Positions 9,377 through 18,465 of a stretch of DNA of 64,000 nucleotides are shown piece after piece; position 1 is the first letter of the stretch; every line of letters starts with the position of its first letter. A program made the translations under genes and the position numbers. The DNA is from Alphaproteobacteria bacterium 46_93_T64 (lineage in GTDB: Bacteria; Pseudomonadota; Alphaproteobacteria; Sneathiellales; Sneathiellaceae). The notes below the pieces were generated by a model. That model was not told where the DNA came from and ran no database searches. It saw nothing but the letters and a program-made list of their open reading frames with translations. The stretch spans positions 219,635-283,634 of the forward strand of contig MAAN01000041.1 of the NCBI GenBank assembly GCA_002163135.1, read 5' to 3'.

Positions 9377-9460
9377 GGTAATCCCTATATTTAAGAACTA
9401 GAGGCGATTGCTTGCTGCCTTGCTATCCGTATTGGAATGGCTGAGTGGCTTGCTACTAAC

Positions 9461-9637
9461 CTATTTTGTTAAGATCAACTTTCCGTTTCCGGTTAATCGA
9501 AGTTTGTATTCAAAACCGTTATGCAAAATGGACAATTCCCGGCAATTTGAAAACATTTCATCACTGTCGATTTTATTATCAATTATCGATAATTGACGGC
9601 TGTTTTCTACGTTGGGTTTGTCTTGGCGAACGGTCAT
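9461..9637 (-). CDS. hemP: Small haem-uptake protein HemP/HmuP
   Basis: A 58-residue protein whose C-terminus, RELSILHNGFEYKLRLTGNG followed by KLILTK, is the hallmark of the HemP/HmuP family. These small proteins lie just upstream of haem receptor genes and in rhizobia act as co-activators of hmuR expression. The ATG at 9637 is used here; an in-frame TTG at 9649 would add four residues. The gene lies between the Fur/Irr-like box and hmuR and is likely co-transcribed with the operon. Confidence 0.85.
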   Translation of the reverse strand: MTVRQDKPNVENSRQLSIIDNKIDSDEMFSNCRELSILHNGFEYKLRLTGNGKLILTK

Positions 9638-9677
9638 AAGAATACTCAATATTAAAGATCAAGGGCAGGAGCCATTG

Positions 9678-9706
9678 TTGCTTTTAAGAATGATTATCAA
9701 AAGCAA
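9678..9706. promoter_or_regulatory. Putative Fur/Irr-type iron box with 8-bp inverted repeat upstream of hemP-hmu operon
   Basis: TTGCTTTT (9678-9685) and its exact complement AAAAGCAA (9699-9706) flank AAGAATGATTATC. The centre read on the minus strand contains TGATAATCATT, 11 consecutive matches to the core of the classic Fur box. It lies about 40 bases upstream of the hemP start, where an iron-responsive repressor would act. Whether Fur, Irr or RirA binds it cannot be told. Confidence 0.6.
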
Positions 9707-10019
9707 TGGATTGAGTCAACTCGATTATGATTTTTAGGTCGTAGAAGAGTTTTTTTCGTTATTTTATCTACAAACAAATACATTAACATTAGGAGATGAA
9801 TAGAATCAGGATAATTGTCCGCCACCAACACGCAGATGTTCATAGGTGTTGCCGTCTAACGGTTATGCTGTTTCTTAAAGAATTGATGGGATAACGGACT
9901 TATAGATGAAAGCCGATTTGTCCGTTGATCCACTTTCTAAAAAAGCTACAACTGCGGTTGCTTGGTGAAATTGAAAGTCTTATGGTATGATATGATGAAG
10001 TAATATAAGGAGTACGAAG
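9707..10019. other. Divergent intergenic region between the haem operon and the binding-protein/kinase pair
   Basis: No coding frame with family resemblance is seen. The left edge carries the operator region of the haem operon. The right edge carries the AAGGAG ribosome site (about 10007-10012) of the next gene and a plausible promoter. A short imperfect stem (CACC near 9821 with GGTG near 9852) has no clear role. Confidence 0.5.
9962..9991 (+). promoter_or_regulatory. Candidate sigma-70-type promoter for the binding-protein/kinase operon
   Basis: TTGGTG (9962-9967) and TATGAT (9986-9991) are 18 bases apart, with the start codon at 10020 and AAGGAG in between. The pattern was found by eye in AT-rich DNA, so confidence is limited. 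Confidence 0.35.
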
Positions 10020-10973
10020 ATGAGAGTATTTCTTTCCACAATATTGGTCATATTTACAATTTTGTTTTTGACAGGTTGTGACGAAACAGAACCAAGCAAA
10101 AGCGATAACGTTACAAAGCCTAAGAGTGACGTTAAAATTGCGTTGGTAATGAAAACCCTGACTAACCCGTTCTTCATAACCATGGAACAGGGCGCTCGAA
10201 AAGCTGCGAAAGAACTTGGTATCACACTGGTGGTTAAGGCTGCAGCCCAAGAAACTTCGACCACTCAACAAATAAGTATTGTAGATCGCCTCGTGCGTGA
10301 AAAGCAGGTTCAAGCCATTGTGATCGCGCCCGCAAATTCGATTAAGCTAATCCCTTCTCTAAAAAAGGCCCAAGATCAGGGAATTTATGTAATCAATCTG
10401 GACAATCCTCTTGATCCGGCATTTTCAAAAAAGGCCAACTTGAAAGATGTCCCTTTTATCAGTGTGGACAATAAACGAAGTGCTTATTTGTCAGCAAAAT
10501 ACGTCGCTGACAGTATTACAGCTCCTACTGAGGTTGGGATACTGGAAGGTATAAGAGAAGCTACCAATGCAAACGACAGGAAAGAAGGAGCGTTAATGGC
10601 ATTTGGAGAAAATAAAAATACGACTGTCGTTGCTTCGGAAACTGCGCATTGGAAAATTGATGAAGGTTATGAAGTTACAAGAAAGATGTTTGCCAGCCAT
10701 CCCAATATAACTTTGTTGTTTTGTGCAAACGATATGATGGCATTGGGAGCAATTGAGTATTTGAAAGAGACCAACCGCAAATCCGTTAAAGTGGCAGCTT
10801 TCGATGCTATAGATGATGCCCGTGTCGCTATAAAAGAGGGGTGGATGGATGTCACTATCGACCAACAACCGGCTGAGCAAGGATATCAAGGTGTAATAAT
10901 AGCCATGAAGGCAATCAAGAAGCAAAATCTCCCTGAAACAATTATGCTTGATGGCTTGGTTATTTCGAAATAA
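10020..10973 (+). CDS. Sugar-type periplasmic binding lipoprotein (RbsB-like, Peripla_BP_4), probable sensor partner
   Basis: 317 residues with a lipoprotein signal: hydrophobic residues 3-16 and lipobox LTGC with the acylated Cys at 20. The mature part has the ribose-binding-protein fold: VKIALVMKTLTNPFFITMEQGARKAA, then the VQAIVIAPANS turn, a mid-protein PFISVDNKRSAYLSAKYV and FCANDMMALGAIEYLKE. No permease or ATPase lies nearby; 14 bases after its stop begins a hybrid sensor kinase with a periplasmic domain. The arrangement suggests that the loaded binding protein signals to the kinase, as LuxP does to LuxQ. The ligand is unknown. Confidence 0.8.
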   Translation: MRVFLSTILVIFTILFLTGCDETEPSKSDNVTKPKSDVKIALVMKTLTNPFFITMEQGARKAAKELGITLVVKAAAQETSTTQQISIVDRLVREKQVQAIVIAPANSIKLIPSLKKAQDQGIYVINLDNPLDPAFSKKANLKDVPFISVDNKRSAYLSAKYVADSITAPTEVGILEGIREATNANDRKEGALMAFGENKNTTVVASETAHWKIDEGYEVTRKMFASHPNITLLFCANDMMALGAIEYLKETNRKSVKVAAFDAIDDARVAIKEGWMDVTIDQQPAEQGYQGVIIAMKAIKKQNLPETIMLDGLVISK

Positions 10974-10987
10974 CGGAACGTGAGTTT

Positions 10988-13900
10988 ATGAATTTCAGTG
11001 TTTTCGCGTCAGGTATTGCGAGGAAGTTTTTTGTATATCTAATGCTTTTAAGCATTCTTCCGCTGATCTTTATCGGAATAACTTCCTATCAATTATCCAC
11101 AACAGCAATTAAACAGCAGGCAATCAGCTATGCACAGGAATCTGTCAATCATAAGCGAGATATTCTTGATTTACATTTGGAGCAAATCGAAAACCTGATC
11201 TCTGATGTTTCCGGTGTCGAAGAGATTGTTAATGCGGTGTCGCTGGAAACCAAATCTGTGGACACCTACACTAGACTGGCAACCAAGGCCCGCATTGGAT
11301 ATATATTAAATGGTTATCTTAGTCTGGACGGGTTACTTTCCATCGACATCTATACCCTTGATGGCGGGCATTATCATGTCGGTGAAACTCTAGCGGATGG
11401 AAAAGTGCGCGAAGACATTAAGTCGCGATTATTAACGGAAACTCTCGATAGCGGTAAATTCATTTATTGGCCGGGGGTCGAAGATAGTATCAATTCCCGA
11501 ACTGATAACTCAAAAGTAATAACGGCAATTAACCTCTTTACGGAGGTAAATCTGAAAACACTTGAGCAGGAACCTATTGGTCTGCTTGTCTCCAACTACA
11601 GTATCGAAAGCTTTAGTAATGCGCTGGTCCCTACAGCTGCTGAAGACAAATCCTATTTTGTTGTTATTGATAAACGAAATCGAATTATCCATCATCCTGA
11701 TAAAAACCTGATCGGTGAACAGCTGGCGTCAGGGGTGCTGGACAAAGTAAATAATGCCAAAGTTCAAACAAGCGCTTCTGTCGATGGACAAGAGGTGGTG
11801 ATAAATAGTGCGAAATTTGTCCGTAATGGTTGGCAGATTGTGCGCTTTGAGCCACTGGAAGCGATGGCAAGACCCGCGGTAAATATTGGTATCATAACAC
11901 TGGCAATATTGGCTGTGTGCTTGTTGGTTATAAGTTTTACGGCATATAGGTTCTCTCGTAATGTTGTCGTTCCAATCCGGACTGTCACAGCGTCATTCAA
12001 AGCGTTTGGAAAAGGAAAACTTGATCCGAAAAAGCCTATTCCAGTAACTGGTAAAGATGAAATTTATGAATTGGCGAAATGGTATAATACATTCCTTAAC
12101 GTGGTTGCCCAACAGAGAGAAGCCCAAACCGCGTTGGCAGAAAGCGAGACTCGTTTCAGGGATTTTGCAGAAGTATCTTCAGATTGGCTTTGGGAAACTG
12201 ATGAAAACAACAACATAAGCTTCGTATCGAATCGAATTTTTGACTCTATAAATATAGACCGAGATGCAATTATTGGGCGTTCTCGAATAACTGTACTGGA
12301 AAATGCAAGTAGTGGTTTAGCAAAGAACCTGAGAGAAAAGCACCTTGACGATTTGAATGCTCACAGGTCATTTCGTCTAGTCTATCCAATTACCGATAAA
12401 GTCGGGATAACACATACTGTGCAATCCCACGGTAAACCTTTTTATGATATTTCAGGCCAGTTTCTTGGGTACCGCGGAACAGCGACCAATATTTCAAAAG
12501 AAGTTGAAGCTGAAAAAGCTCTTATTGAGCTAAATACAACACTTGAAAAGAGAGTGCTGGCGCGTACTTCCGATTTGCAATTGGAAAATGAAAGGGCGGA
12601 GCGTCTGGTTGCTGCAATTGATACCCTCTCCGAAGGGGTTTCAATCTATGACAATGAAGATCGAATATTATTTTTTAACAAGAAATTTGCTGAAGTAAAT
12701 CAAGCCGATCCCGAAATGATACAGCGTGGTGATAAATTTGAAGATCATTTGAGATCAATAGTAACCAAAGGTCTTGTCCTGGAAGCTGTCGGTAATGAAG
12801 AGGAATGGCTTGAACAAAGAATGCGATTGCATCAAAACCCTAAGGGCAGTTTTGAACAGGCTAGGAAGAACGGTGTTTGGCTTCTTCTTCATGAACAACG
12901 CTTGCCTGATGGTGGGTCAGCAATCCTATCAGCAGATATTACCCAGCAAAAACGACTAGAAGAGCAAGTCAGGAGGGCACAAAAAATGGAGGCTGTCGGC
13001 CAGCTGACCGGCGGTATCGCACATGATTTCAATAATATTCTTGGAATAATTCAAGGTAACCTTGAGCTACTCAGTGACCTATCTTCGAATGATCTTTCAT
13101 TGAAGTTTATTGAGAATGCTCAGCGAGGGATTGACCGTGGTGCGGATATTACTCGAAAGCTTTTAGGATTTTCCCGTAAAGACGCTCGCAAAATAAAAAC
13201 AGTGCAAGTCAATGGAACAGTTCAAAATCTTGAAGCACTAATTGCAAGGTCTCTTACTGCGTACATAATGGTGGAAACACGACTTAGTGAAGATTTATGG
13301 TCCATAGCAATCGATACAGGTGACTTTGAAGATGCGGTGCTCAATCTCTCCCTGAACGCGCGAGACGCGATGCCAGAGGGCGGTACTTTGAGAATTGAAA
13401 CACAAAATAAAGTACTAGATGCAGATTATGTACTGCGTAACCCCGAAAGCCGGTCAGGCGAATTTGTAATGGTATCCATAAGCGATACAGGGGTGGGGAT
13501 AGGGGATGCAATTAGGCACAGGGTTTTCGAGCCATTCTTTACGACCAAAGAGCAGGGGAAGGGAACGGGGCTTGGCCTTAGTATGGTCTACGGATTTATG
13601 CAAAGATCCAACGGGCACCTGAATATCTATTCTGAGCCAGGACTAGGAACTACAATCCATATGTTTTTTCCGCGTAAAGTTGAAAAAGCAGCCGTCATTG
13701 TAAAAACATTGGACCAAAAATCAGTATTACCTAAAGGAACTGAAACAATTCTTGTCGTGGATGACGAGACGGAACTAGGTGATATCGCCGCCCGTCACCT
13801 TGGTAGTTTGGGGTATAAGACATTGAGCGCCGCGAGTGGGGCTATGGCCTTGCAGTTGATCAAACAACATGATGATATTGATCTGGTATTTAGCGATGTG

Positions 13901-14152
13901 GTCATGCCTGGAGAGTTGGACGGGTATCAATTGGCGTCTATGGCACATGCCCATAAACCATCCCTCAAATTCCTGCTTACAAGTGGATTTACCAAGGCCG
14001 CGCAAAAATCACTGGAGGGTGTTGATGAATTTCAAGCAGCCTTGATTAGTGATGTACTGAGTAAACCGTATAACAAATCGGAATTGGCGAAAGCTATACG
14101 AGGAAATCTAGATCGTGTTTTTCCCTCTAATATTCGTGAGACAGAAGATTAA
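10988..14152 (+). CDS. Hybrid sensor histidine kinase (sensory periplasmic domain-HAMP-PAS-PAS-HisKA-HATPase-REC)
   Basis: 1054 residues. Membrane helices at about 13-35 and 300-325 enclose a roughly 265-residue periplasmic sensory domain of double-Cache appearance. HAMP follows (about 325-380), then PAS (about 390-510), a coiled coil, and a second PAS (about 540-655). HisKA carries the phospho-accepting His679 in [12 protein letters not shown]. HATPase follows ([34 protein letters not shown]). The C-terminal receiver domain (about 915-1040) has Asp970 in [11 protein letters not shown] and Lys in SKPYNK. No DNA-binding regulator lies next to it, so the output passes to an unlinked partner or stays in the REC domain. 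Likely co-transcribed with the upstream binding protein. Confidence 0.9.
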   Translation: MNFSVFASGIARKFFVYLMLLSILPLIFIGITSYQLSTTAIKQQAISYAQESVNHKRDILDLHLEQIENLISDVSGVEEIVNAVSLETKSVDTYTRLATKARIGYILNGYLSLDGLLSIDIYTLDGGHYHVGETLADGKVREDIKSRLLTETLDSGKFIYWPGVEDSINSRTDNSKVITAINLFTEVNLKTLEQEPIGLLVSNYSIESFSNALVPTAAEDKSYFVVIDKRNRIIHHPDKNLIGEQLASGVLDKVNNAKVQTSASVDGQEVVINSAKFVRNGWQIVRFEPLEAMARPAVNIGIITLAILAVCLLVISFTAYRFSRNVVVPIRTVTASFKAFGKGKLDPKKPIPVTGKDEIYELAKWYNTFLNVVAQQREAQTALAESETRFRDFAEVSSDWLWETDENNNISFVSNRIFDSINIDRDAIIGRSRITVLENASSGLAKNLREKHLDDLNAHRSFRLVYPITDKVGITHTVQSHGKPFYDISGQFLGYRGTATNISKEVEAEKALIELNTTLEKRVLARTSDLQLENERAERLVAAIDTLSEGVSIYDNEDRILFFNKKFAEVNQADPEMIQRGDKFEDHLRSIVTKGLVLEAVGNEEEWLEQRMRLHQNPKGSFEQARKNGVWLLLHEQRLPDGGSAILSADITQQKRLEEQVRRAQKMEAVGQLTGGIAHDFNNILGIIQGNLELLSDLSSNDLSLKFIENAQRGIDRGADITRKLLGFSRKDARKIKTVQVNGTVQNLEALIARSLTAYIMVETRLSEDLWSIAIDTGDFEDAVLNLSLNARDAMPEGGTLRIETQNKVLDADYVLRNPESRSGEFVMVSISDTGVGIGDAIRHRVFEPFFTTKEQGKGTGLGLSMVYGFMQRSNGHLNIYSEPGLGTTIHMFFPRKVEKAAVIVKTLDQKSVLPKGTETILVVDDETELGDIAARHLGSLGYKTLSAASGAMALQLIKQHDDIDLVFSDVVMPGELDGYQLASMAHAHKPSLKFLLTSGFTKAAQKSLEGVDEFQAALISDVLSKPYNKSELAKAIRGNLDRVFPSNIRETED

Positions 14153-14202
14153 GTCTATGGAGCAGAGGGGTGTCGTTTGTTTAAGTATACGAATTTGCCT
14201 GA

Positions 14203-14235
14203 TTGGTGAGAACGCAAAGAGTGAGACCTCACCAA
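14203..14235. terminator. Stem-loop between convergent kinase and dmdA-like genes
   Basis: TTGGTGAG (14203-14210) pairs exactly with CTCACCAA (14228-14235) across a 17-base loop, 50 bases after the kinase stop and 46 bases from the end of the convergent gene. It is followed by AAACG rather than a T-run. It is a plausible shared terminator by position only. Confidence 0.4.
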
Positions 14236-14281
14236 AACGAATGAAAACCAATCAAGCAATTGTATCAGATATCCAAGAACG

Positions 14282-15397
14282 CTACTGATCAGCGAATGAG
14301 CCCTGCATGATGAGAGCTTGTCTTTCACCATCAGGTGTTTTGGCAGTTAATACTGTGCCTGCATCCCAATATTTTTTATGTACCATTCCCAGGGCCACAT
14401 TGGTATCGAAGTCTGGGGACCACGCCGCTGATGTGATGTGGCCTGCGAGCTCATCGCGCACATAAAGAGACCAGACGTCAGTACAAGGCATGAGCGCGGG
14501 GCCATCAATAGAAAGACTTCGGATCTGTTGTTGCGGGCCGTTGATGAATTCTTCACGTAATCCGTCAAACCCAAAACAATTCGTTACAATATCCAAATTG
14601 CAGAATTTACCTAAACCACATTCAAACGGGGAATTCTCACTGGTCATATCATTGCCATATGATAACAATCCACCTTCAATGCGTTCTATCAAATTGGGGC
14701 AACCAGCCCGAACGTTCAAATCGGCTCCAGCTTCCATTAAATCATTAAAGAGTTGAGCACCGTTTGAAAACCCTTGTAGATAAATTTCAAACCCTCCCTG
14801 ACGGGAATATCCTGAACGCCCAACATACAGTGTTTGTTCACGCCATTTATATGGAGCGAATTTGAAAAAACCAAGTTGGGTAATTTCGGGCCCGAAAATT
14901 CGGGCGGCCAGTTCATCTGATTTTGGGCCCTGAATAGCGAGTGGGTGCACATCTGGCTCAAATATTTTGGCGTTATATTGTGAGCCTTGGGCAAGACCCT
15001 TGATCCAGAAAATCAAATCGCTGTCTGCGATTGAAATCCAAAAGCGATCGTCTGCTAATTTCAAGAGGACAGGATCGTTGATCATTCCCCCGGTTTCATC
15101 AACAACGGGAATGTACCGGCATTGCCCAATTTTCATGGTTGCTAGGTTTCGTGGCGTTAATCTTTGAACGAGAGTAGCAGCATCAGGGCCAATGATTTCA
15201 ATTTGTCTCTCGCAGGAAACATCCCAGATTTGAACGTCACGTTTTAGATGATGATAATCGTCCTCGACACTCTCAAAGGAAGTTGGAAGAAGCATACGAT
15301 TATAAACGGTGTAAGACTTTACACCGGATTCGACAATCTGATCCGTAAAAGGAGTGCGCCGCAATCGACGTGAGACAGATAAGATTGGAAGGCCCAT
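14282..15397 (-). CDS. dmdA: Aminomethyltransferase (GcvT) family protein, dimethylsulfoniopropionate demethylase DmdA-like
   Basis: 371 residues of the GcvT fold. From memory, the order and spelling of several segments follow DmdA rather than glycine-cleavage GcvT: RRLRRTPFTDQI, SYTVYNRMLLPTSFESVEDDY, WDVSCERQIEIIG, INDPVLLKLADDRFWIS, DSDLIFWIKG, SGYSRQGGFEIYL, DLNVRAGCPNLIERIEGG, LLSYGNDMT and the late GHITSAAWSPDF. DmdA moves a methyl group from DMSP to tetrahydrofolate, giving methylmercaptopropionate. No dmdB, dmdC or dmdD lies here. The gene stands alone with about 316 bases of upstream DNA. If not DmdA itself, it is a close relative acting on another methylated substrate. Confidence 0.75.
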   Translation of the reverse strand: MGLPILSVSRRLRRTPFTDQIVESGVKSYTVYNRMLLPTSFESVEDDYHHLKRDVQIWDVSCERQIEIIGPDAATLVQRLTPRNLATMKIGQCRYIPVVDETGGMINDPVLLKLADDRFWISIADSDLIFWIKGLAQGSQYNAKIFEPDVHPLAIQGPKSDELAARIFGPEITQLGFFKFAPYKWREQTLYVGRSGYSRQGGFEIYLQGFSNGAQLFNDLMEAGADLNVRAGCPNLIERIEGGLLSYGNDMTSENSPFECGLGKFCNLDIVTNCFGFDGLREEFINGPQQQIRSLSIDGPALMPCTDVWSLYVRDELAGHITSAAWSPDFDTNVALGMVHKKYWDAGTVLTAKTPDGERQALIMQGSFADQ

Positions 15398-15713
15398 AGA
15401 ATTCTCCTTTTAATAATCTCTCATTCTTGGCCTTTCAGTTTTCATTCGGCTGTCTCAAAAACGACTAAAAATTGCCAAATAAACGAGTGCATAACTCATG
15501 CTTCCGTATTGACGAAGAGAACGAAAATGCGGGAGTTTAAGTCGTCAGGATTTATCCAGAGATTTTTCAGTTTCCAGTATGTTGCTGAAAATATATTTTA
15601 CACCTAACGGCGTCTAATCAATCGAAACCATTTTATGAAATGTCGTGTTGAAGCGCACTCTGCAGCTCTTCAACTTAAGAGACTAGTGGTGCTTACTTTT
15701 AAACCGTTTGTCT
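15398..15713. other. Intergenic region upstream of dmdA-like gene and downstream of iolB
   Basis: No coding frame is recognised. GTTGAAG (15647-15653) pairs with CTTCAAC (15668-15674) and could end the iolB message on the minus strand, although no T-run follows. The rest presumably holds the dmdA promoter; no convincing box was found. Confidence 0.4.
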
Positions 15714-16526
15714 TTATGGAAAAGGCTTAGTAACGATCCAATCATGTGCTGGATCATTATTGAAATGCCACTTTCTTATTGGGCCCGCCATGACGTTTAA
15801 ATAATACAGATCGTAGCCATGGGGCACACCAACAGGGTGATACCCTTTTGGTACCATAACGACATCTCCATCCTCTACTGCCATTGTCTCGTCGATGCTG
15901 CGATCATCCGTGTATACCCGCTGAAAGGCGAAACCTTGTGAAGGGTTCAGTCGATGGTAATATGTCTCTTCCAGATTGGATTCTACCGGTAGGTTGTCAG
16001 TGTCGTGCTTGTGTGGTGGATAGCTTGACCAGTTTCCACTTGGTGTGATGACTTCAACTACAAGCAGGCTATCAGCGGGCTCATTCTCAGGGAGAATGTT
16101 GCAGACGTGACGGATATTTGCGCCATTCCCGCGGGTTTCTTTATCCATTTTTTTGGGTGTAATCACGCGGGGTTCAAGTCCACCAATCCCGGGAGCGCTG
16201 CAGAGCGCAAGAGTTAGATCAGTTTTTGCTGTCACTAAAATTTTTCTATCGATAGGCACATATACAGCATGTGGAGCAGTTCCATCAAAAACCGATTTCC
16301 TTGTGCCGATGTCGTTGAAAGATATATCTCCAACTGTCACATCAGCAGTTCCGGTGACCATCACGATGCATGTTTCTCGATCATGCGAATGTCTGGAAAT
16401 GCTATCTCCAGTCTTCAGTTTAAACAGCTCAAAGCCGACATGATCCCACCCAGCGGATTGCGGGGTGACAGAATGAACACGACCTTCAGAATTGGGGACT
16501 TCAGGTTTTACCAGTAAACTGCTCAT
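15714..16526 (-). CDS. iolB: 5-deoxy-glucuronate isomerase IolB
   Basis: 270 residues of the bicupin IolB family, which converts 5-deoxy-D-glucuronate to 5-dehydro-2-deoxy-D-gluconate in inositol degradation. The diagnostic C-terminal half is present: NWSSYPPHKHDTDN, LEETYYHRLNPSQGFAFQRVYTD, EDGDVVMVPKGYHPVGVPHG and YLNVMAGPIRKWHFNNDP; its His and Glu residues form the metal site. It is the last gene of a minus-strand operon, 13 bases after iolC. The enzymes before it in the inositol route (IolG, IolE, IolD) are not in the window. Confidence 0.93.
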   Translation of the reverse strand: MSSLLVKPEVPNSEGRVHSVTPQSAGWDHVGFELFKLKTGDSISRHSHDRETCIVMVTGTADVTVGDISFNDIGTRKSVFDGTAPHAVYVPIDRKILVTAKTDLTLALCSAPGIGGLEPRVITPKKMDKETRGNGANIRHVCNILPENEPADSLLVVEVITPSGNWSSYPPHKHDTDNLPVESNLEETYYHRLNPSQGFAFQRVYTDDRSIDETMAVEDGDVVMVPKGYHPVGVPHGYDLYYLNVMAGPIRKWHFNNDPAHDWIVTKPFP

Positions 16527-16539
16527 ATTTAATTCCTAC

Positions 16540-18450
16540 TCACACTACGTTTTGGAAACTGCGCCATTTTTCAAGAAGTGTTCGATAGTTACGCCCGACA
16601 ATTGCCGCGGCTTCAGCATCTGAAATTTTGTCAGCGAACCATTGTTCAGCGGCTTCATAAAAGACACTTCGACCGACAGCAAAGCCCTTGCATATTTTTG
16701 CCTTGGAACCTAAGGCAAAATCATCAGCTAGTTGATCAAGAGGTGCGTTAAGTCCGAGCATGACGATTCCCCTACAATACGGGTCGTACTCGTCGATTAA
16801 CATTTCCAGGCGAGCCCAATCTTGTTCTGATTTGGCGGGTTTCAGTTTCCACCAATCTGGAAATACGCCATGGTTATAAATTTCTGAAATAGCAAGAGTT
16901 GTGGCTTCGGCATCGTCCATCCCATTGGACGGTGGAATAACCTCTAGAAGGAGTTCGTGATTTGTCACAAGGCAGGCTTCATAAAGGCTCTTTATTGTCT
17001 CAAGCTGCGTGGATTTCATTTCGTCATCATCATTTGGATGGTAACTGACAAGGCATTTTACAATATGGCTTTCGGGCCAATCACGTAATGTCGCGACGAT
17101 GTTGCTACCCGCTTCGAATTGAAGAGGGCGTGACCCTGGAAGTTCCACGGGGCGTGCAACCCAATAATTACCATCACTAAGTGCTGCTAACGTATCAAAT
17201 CCATATTTGTCGTCAACAAGTACCCCAAGACCAGTGTTGGTATCAGATGCATTGCGAGCACCTTCTGCAATGATCTGCTTAAAGCGAGTTATATCGGCAG
17301 TCGTTTTGTTTGTCCCAGGCAGAAGGTCTTCAAATTGTTGCCTATGATCAAAGGCAATAGCGCATACATCGGGCCACTCTTTTTTACGGTTTGTTGCCCG
17401 GTGAATATGGGCAAGGCGTTTGTCGTTTCTAAGACGCGTTTCAGAGCTTCCATTCTTTAGGAAATCTTGCAGTTCCGTCCAGCTTGGAATAGCAGGTGAA
17501 CATCCATGGCGAGAGACAACAATGGCACCAGACGCATTTCCAAATTGACAACAAGTTTCCCAAGATTCTCCACGTATCCAGCCTCGCAGAAACCCGCTCA
17601 TAAAACCGTCGCCAGCACCCAATGTATTGTAAACTTCTACCTCACGGCCTTTGATCCATATTCCATCATCAAGGGCATCTGGAATATGGTCTGGAAACAC
17701 AACACATCCCATAGGACCGCGTTTTACAACAATGGCGGCGGTCGCATTCAGATTGCGGAGCGCTTTAACCGCATCAATAGTTTTCGTTGTGCCGCCAGCC
17801 GCATGAATTTCTTCTTCTGTGCCTACAATCAGGTCACAATCCGGAATAATGGATTGGATATGTTTCGTGACACTATCAGATTCCACAAACCGATTTTCCC
17901 CGTCCCCATGAGAGGTTAGTCCCCATGCGACAGGTCGAAAATCAATATCAAATATTATCTTGGTGTCTGTTTCACGGGCATACTTAATTGCCATGCGGCT
18001 AGCCGCCTCAACACCGGGTTGGGAGAAGTGCGTCCCAGTTAGAACGATGGCTTTTGCTGATTGAATGTAATTGCGGTCGATATGTTCAGCCTCAATCGCC
18101 ATATCTGCACAATTTTCTCGATAGAATATATGCGGGAAGGTTTGAAGGTCTCGAATGCCTAGAATAACTAATGCGGTTAAGCGTTCTTCATCTGTAGATA
18201 CATGGGAGACATCGACACCCTCATCAATCAATTGCTGGCGAATAAATCGGCCCATTTGTTCATTGCCGACACGGGTAATAAGTCCGCTTTTTAATCCCAG
18301 TCGGGAAGCCCCGACAGCAATGTTTGTTGCGCAACCACCAATGTATTTTGCAAATGACTGCATGTCTTCTAATCGGCCGCCCACTTGTTCACCGTAAAGG
18401 TCAACACTTGAGCGTCCAATGCAAATCACATCTAAGGGGCGGTTTTCCAT
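16540..18450 (-). CDS. iolC: Fused 5-dehydro-2-deoxygluconokinase (IolC) with C-terminal DUF2090 domain (predicted aldolase)
   Basis: 636 residues. The N-half (about 1-325) is a PfkB-family kinase: GRSSVDLYGEQVGGRLEDM, a YIGGCATNIAVGASRLG motif, FDIDFRPVAWG and the catalytic YNTLGAGDGFMSGFLRG. The C-half (about 340-630) is a DUF2090 domain with AIAFDHRQQFEDL, GVLVDDKYG, EVIPP and RGIVMLGLNAP, annotated in relatives as 5-dehydro-2-deoxyphosphogluconate aldolase (IolJ-like). One polypeptide could phosphorylate and then cleave the sugar acid to DHAP and malonate semialdehyde. The fusion is widespread in proteobacteria. It lies between rpiR and iolB. Confidence 0.92.
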   Translation of the reverse strand: MENRPLDVICIGRSSVDLYGEQVGGRLEDMQSFAKYIGGCATNIAVGASRLGLKSGLITRVGNEQMGRFIRQQLIDEGVDVSHVSTDEERLTALVILGIRDLQTFPHIFYRENCADMAIEAEHIDRNYIQSAKAIVLTGTHFSQPGVEAASRMAIKYARETDTKIIFDIDFRPVAWGLTSHGDGENRFVESDSVTKHIQSIIPDCDLIVGTEEEIHAAGGTTKTIDAVKALRNLNATAAIVVKRGPMGCVVFPDHIPDALDDGIWIKGREVEVYNTLGAGDGFMSGFLRGWIRGESWETCCQFGNASGAIVVSRHGCSPAIPSWTELQDFLKNGSSETRLRNDKRLAHIHRATNRKKEWPDVCAIAFDHRQQFEDLLPGTNKTTADITRFKQIIAEGARNASDTNTGLGVLVDDKYGFDTLAALSDGNYWVARPVELPGSRPLQFEAGSNIVATLRDWPESHIVKCLVSYHPNDDDEMKSTQLETIKSLYEACLVTNHELLLEVIPPSNGMDDAEATTLAISEIYNHGVFPDWWKLKPAKSEQDWARLEMLIDEYDPYCRGIVMLGLNAPLDQLADDFALGSKAKICKGFAVGRSVFYEAAEQWFADKISDAEAAAIVGRNYRTLLEKWRSFQNVV

Positions 18451-18465
18451 GGTTCAATGATCCTG

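Noticed and set aside
15714-18450. A complete myo-inositol degradation locus
   Set aside because: Only iolB and iolC (with DUF2090) are present; no iolG, iolE, iolD or iolA could be recognised in the window.
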